Positions 49,068 through 51,326 of a DNA stretch of 51,326 nt are shown here, piece after piece. Origin of the DNA: Eubacteriales bacterium (GTDB lineage: Bacteria; Bacillota; Clostridia; Christensenellales; UMGS416); assembly GCA_028693155.1 (NCBI GenBank), contig JAQUVY010000004.1, positions 1 through 51,326 on the forward strand, given 5' to 3'. The position numbers and the translations under genes are program-made. The notes below the pieces were generated by a model. That model was not told the origin of the DNA, did not search any database, and was given only the letters and a program-made list of their open reading frames with translations. The number at the start of each line of letters is the position of its first letter. Positions within the stretch are counted from its first letter, which is position 1.

Positions 49068-49850
49068 ATGAATATTAAGCTCATTGTGGAATACGATGGC
49101 ACGAACTATTGCGGCTGGCAAAATCAGGATAACGGTCTGGCGGTGCAGATGGCCATTGAGCAGGCCATTGCCAAAACCGAAGGCGAACGGATCGCGCTGC
49201 ACGGCGCGGGGCGTACGGACGCCGGTGTTCATGCCCAGGGAATGTGCGCCAATTTTCACCCGCACATGGCCATTCCCCCGGAAAAATGGGCGATGGTGCT
49301 CAACACCCGGCTGCCGCAGGACATCCGCATTGTTTCTTCCTGCCAGGCGCCGGAGGAGTTCCATGCCCGGTTTGACGCGGTGGGGAAGCATTATCGCTAT
49401 ACCATATTTCACCGCAGCGTGGCCTCGGCGCTGGACAGCCGCCGCAGCTGGCATATTTTTGGCCCGCTGGATACGGCGCATATGCAGCAGCAGGCGCGCC
49501 TGCTGGAGGGAACGCACGATTTCATCGGCTTTGTCGCCTCGAGCGGCAAAAAAAACGCCACGGTCAAGACCATTTACCGCAGCGCGCTTACCTGCCGGGG
49601 ACAGTATCTGTACTATGACGTGTGGGGCAGCGGCTTTTTGTACAACATGGTGCGCATCATCGCAGGCACGCTGGTGGACATGGGGCGGGGCAAGCTGCCC
49701 GGTGTCACCATGGAGGACGTGCTGGCATCCCGGCATCGCCTGGGCGCGGGAATGACCGCGCCGGCGCAGGGGCTGTGCCTGATGGAAGTGTTTTATGAGG
49801 AAGCGGTTTTGAAAAACCAGCTGGCCCATTTGGATTTTGACTTGCAATGA
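49068..49850 (+). CDS. truA: tRNA pseudouridine(38-40) synthase
   Basis: TruA makes pseudouridine at positions 38-40 of many tRNAs. The 260-residue protein has the catalytic motif GRTDAGVHA (48-56) with nucleophile Asp51 and the C-terminal FLYNMVRIIAGTLVDMGRG. It begins 1 bp after ecfT, as is usual in Bacillota. rplM and rpsI, which often come next, are not here. Confidence 0.97.
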   Translation: MNIKLIVEYDGTNYCGWQNQDNGLAVQMAIEQAIAKTEGERIALHGAGRTDAGVHAQGMCANFHPHMAIPPEKWAMVLNTRLPQDIRIVSSCQAPEEFHARFDAVGKHYRYTIFHRSVASALDSRRSWHIFGPLDTAHMQQQARLLEGTHDFIGFVASSGKKNATVKTIYRSALTCRGQYLYYDVWGSGFLYNMVRIIAGTLVDMGRGKLPGVTMEDVLASRHRLGAGMTAPAQGLCLMEVFYEEAVLKNQLAHLDFDLQ

Positions 49851-49865
49851 GGCAAGGCCTATGAT
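49837..49865 (+). promoter_or_regulatory. tRNA-Leu promoter
   Basis: TTGACT (49837-49842), a 17-bp spacer and TATGAT (49860-49865) overlap the end of truA and lie 28 bp before the tRNA gene. Confidence 0.75.
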
Positions 49866-49892
49866 AAAATAATATTCGCATCCGATGTTTGT

Positions 49893-49980
49893 GCCGGTGT
49901 GATGGAATTGGCAGACGTAGTGGACTCAAAATCCACCGCCCCTTAAAGGCGTGCCGGTTCGAGTCCGGCCACCGGCACCA
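49893..49980 (+). tRNA. tRNA-Leu (anticodon CAA)
   Basis: The acceptor arms gccggtg (49893-49899) and caccggc (49970-49976) pair perfectly, followed by discriminator A and an encoded CCA. The anticodon stem gtgga/tccac encloses loop ctcaaaa, giving anticodon CAA for UUG codons. A long variable arm and the T-arm ggttcgagtcc fit a class II leucine tRNA. It has its own promoter and terminator. Confidence 0.96.
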
Positions 49981-49983
49981 ACT

Positions 49984-50034
49984 ATATCGCAGAGAATTGA
50001 TACAATGATTGTATTCGTTCTCTGCGATATTTTT
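49984..50034 (+). terminator. Intrinsic terminator after tRNA-Leu
   Basis: A 13-bp perfect stem, atatcgcagagaa (49984-49996) with ttctctgcgatat (50018-50030), is capped by a smaller hairpin (atacaat/attgtat) and followed by a T-run. Confidence 0.93.
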
Positions 50035-50266
50035 ATGCCAGAAAACGCCTTATTTGCAGGCTTTTCGGGCTGTTTTCATTATAAACCTCGCTTGCCGGAA
50101 GCTCCGGCAGACATCGATTCTTGCTTTTGAAACTCCGATTTTCCTTTCATTCGCCGCTGTCCCTCCGACAAATCGTTAACGAGCAGTATTTTGGTGCATT
50201 TTTTGCGCTTTGGTGCATCTTTGGTGCAAATCGAATTTTCACAGTTCATCTGCGGAAGCAACGTAA
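50035..50266. other. Gene-free junction with three TTTGGTGCA direct repeats
   Basis: No gene is visible. The 9-mer TTTGGTGCA occurs at 50190, 50209 and 50220. G+C falls clearly below that of truA. The stretch probably holds the boundary of the integrated element, and the direct repeats could be recombinase- or regulator-binding sites; both statements are inferred. Confidence 0.4.
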
Positions 50267-50302
50267 TAAAAAAGCTCCCCGCATCGCTTTCGACGCAGGG
50301 AG
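50267..50302 (-). terminator. Intrinsic terminator of the recombinase gene
   Basis: On the minus strand a 12-bp stem (50302-50291 with 50286-50275, with two G-U pairs), a 4-nt loop and a T-run (50273-50268) lie 15 bp past the recombinase stop. Confidence 0.85.
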
Positions 50303-50316
50303 TCTATGCCCATCGC

Positions 50317-51326
50317 TTATTCAATTTCGCTGCCGTCCATCAGGGTAAAAACCAGACGCCCGTCGGCGTGTACGGTCGCCTTTTCCACGACTGCCAACCA
50401 TAGCCTCTCGTCAAATTCCGTAAGCGACCCGCGCTGCTGCTCCATCGTGTCAATAAAAGCTGTGAGCACCGTGCGCTGGATTTTTCGTTTTTCCATTTCG
50501 GCTTTAAGCTCATCGATGCGTTTTACCACTGCATTGTACTTTGACACAAGTTCCTCCTGCCGCTTTTTATATGCTTTCTGATCCTGTGCCGCCGATGCGT
50601 TTTCAGCGATGTGCTTGCGATTCATTTCGATAAGCACCTCGGCTTCCGCGTTTTTTGCCGCAAACTCATCGTCAATGGCGGCGCTGTCAAAAAGCTCGGC
50701 AAGTGCCAACCGGCACTCACTGATAACCTCATCGGTAATGTCCTGCATACCGTTCCACGCCTGAATGAAGCGCTCCTTTATTTCATCCTCGGTAAAATGT
50801 GGTGTGGCACATTTCTCGCCCTTTTTGAACTTGCTGTTGCATTGCCATATCACGCGGCGGTACTTGTCCGTTGAATGCCAGACCTTCGAGCCAAAGAAGC
50901 CGCCGCAATCGCCACAAACCAGCTTCGCCGAAAAGCAGCTCTTACAATTATAGCTGCGCCCTAATGCTTTACGCCGTGCGAACTCTGCCTGTACCATTTC
51001 GAAGTCCTCGGCGTCAATGATTCCATCGTGACTGTCCGTAACATAAAACTGAGGAACTTCACCCTCGTTCGGCTTCATCTTCTTTGTCAGGAAATCCGTC
51101 GTGAAGGTCTTTTGAAGAAGCGCGTCGCCCTTGTACTTCTCGTTTGTCAGGATACTCTCGACGACCGTGCATTGCCACTTTTCTTTGCCGCCGGGCGTCG
51201 GAATGCCCTGCGCCGTGAGATGCTTGGCAATCGCGGTGGGTGTTTTCCCCTGCAGGAACATCGTGTAAATCAACCGCACAATTTTGGCTTCCTCCGGCAC
51301 GATCTGCGGCATACCGTCCGCGCCCT
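50317..51326 (-). CDS. Large serine recombinase, C-terminal part
   Basis: About 336 residues of a recombinase gene are in the window; its 5' end, with the catalytic serine domain, lies beyond. What is seen is the recombinase domain (EIVPEEAKIVRLIY-like IVPEEAKIVRLIYTMFLQGKT, then IPTPGGKEKW), a zinc beta-ribbon with Cys pairs (CKSCFSAKLVCGDCGG and a later CNSKFKKGEKC), and a coiled-coil rich in Lys and Glu. These enzymes move integrative elements without host factors. The G+C of about 48% and lack of link to the tRNA/truA genes suggest transfer. The 3' end faces the tRNA, as at the end of a Tn4451/Tn5397-like element. Confidence 0.9.
   Translation of the reverse strand, partial: GADGMPQIVPEEAKIVRLIYTMFLQGKTPTAIAKHLTAQGIPTPGGKEKWQCTVVESILTNEKYKGDALLQKTFTTDFLTKKMKPNEGEVPQFYVTDSHDGIIDAEDFEMVQAEFARRKALGRSYNCKSCFSAKLVCGDCGGFFGSKVWHSTDKYRRVIWQCNSKFKKGEKCATPHFTEDEIKERFIQAWNGMQDITDEVISECRLALAELFDSAAIDDEFAAKNAEAEVLIEMNRKHIAENASAAQDQKAYKKRQEELVSKYNAVVKRIDELKAEMEKRKIQRTVLTAFIDTMEQQRGSLTEFDERLWLAVVEKATVHADGRLVFTLMDGSEIE

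Overview
This 51 kb window is a GC-rich (roughly 60% G+C by eye) piece of chromosome from a low-branching Bacillota, most likely a member of class Clostridia. The evidence is a core of sporulation genes (spoIIE, spmA, spmB), zinc-ribbon forms of S14, S4 and adenylate kinase, a KOW/L14e-like protein between map and infA, a YbxF-type L7Ae protein between rpoC and rpsL, and strong Shine-Dalgarno sequences with frequent TTG and GTG starts. I cannot name the genus.

Layout. 1-2.2 kb: the end of a serine acetyltransferase gene, then a flippase-like membrane protein and a methyltransferase behind a strong promoter. 2.2-3.0 kb (minus): a DUF2089-type regulator and a small membrane protein. 3.3-5.7 kb: spoIIE, interrupted by an in-frame TGA. 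5.7-6.6 kb: a non-coding block built from three families of direct repeats and many palindromes, splitting spoIIE from tilS-hpt. 8.6-18.4 kb: a four-cysteine microprotein gene, then minus-strand operons: spmA-spmB; an uncharacterised set (degenerate peptidase-like protein, NTF2-like protein, small membrane protein, GNAT acetyltransferase); recF overlapping a catalytically degenerate alpha/beta-hydrolase; and a carbohydrate ABC importer (binding protein and two permeases) led by an unknown membrane protein. 18.5-26.2 kb: rpoB-rpoC from a divergent promoter, without rplKAJL upstream. 26.4-30.0 kb: L7Ae-like gene, rpsL, rpsG, fusA. 30.4-46.4 kb: the S10-spc-alpha superoperon in classical order, with secY, adk, map, infA and rpoA. 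46.5-49.9 kb: the ECF transporter module ecfA1-ecfA2-ecfT, then truA. 49.9 kb to the end: tRNA-Leu(CAA), then the 3' part of a large serine recombinase gene of lower G+C, probably the edge of an integrated element.

How it works together. Most of the plus strand from 18.5 to 46.4 kb makes the transcription and translation machinery, with promoters at each block start and intrinsic terminators after rpoC, fusA and rplQ. tuf is absent from its usual place between fusA and rpsJ. Two drug-target genes carry substitutions known from resistant mutants elsewhere: S12 has Arg at residue 88, and the RpoB rifampicin region has His and Asn at the positions of E. coli Q513 and H526.

Most notable for follow-up: the spoIIE nonsense codon with repeat block, the S12/RpoB residues, the two active-site-degenerate proteins flanking recF, the cysteine-rich microprotein, and structured leaders before rpsJ and rpsM. 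I found no CRISPR array or rRNA, and no clear-cut new multi-gene defence or metabolic system.
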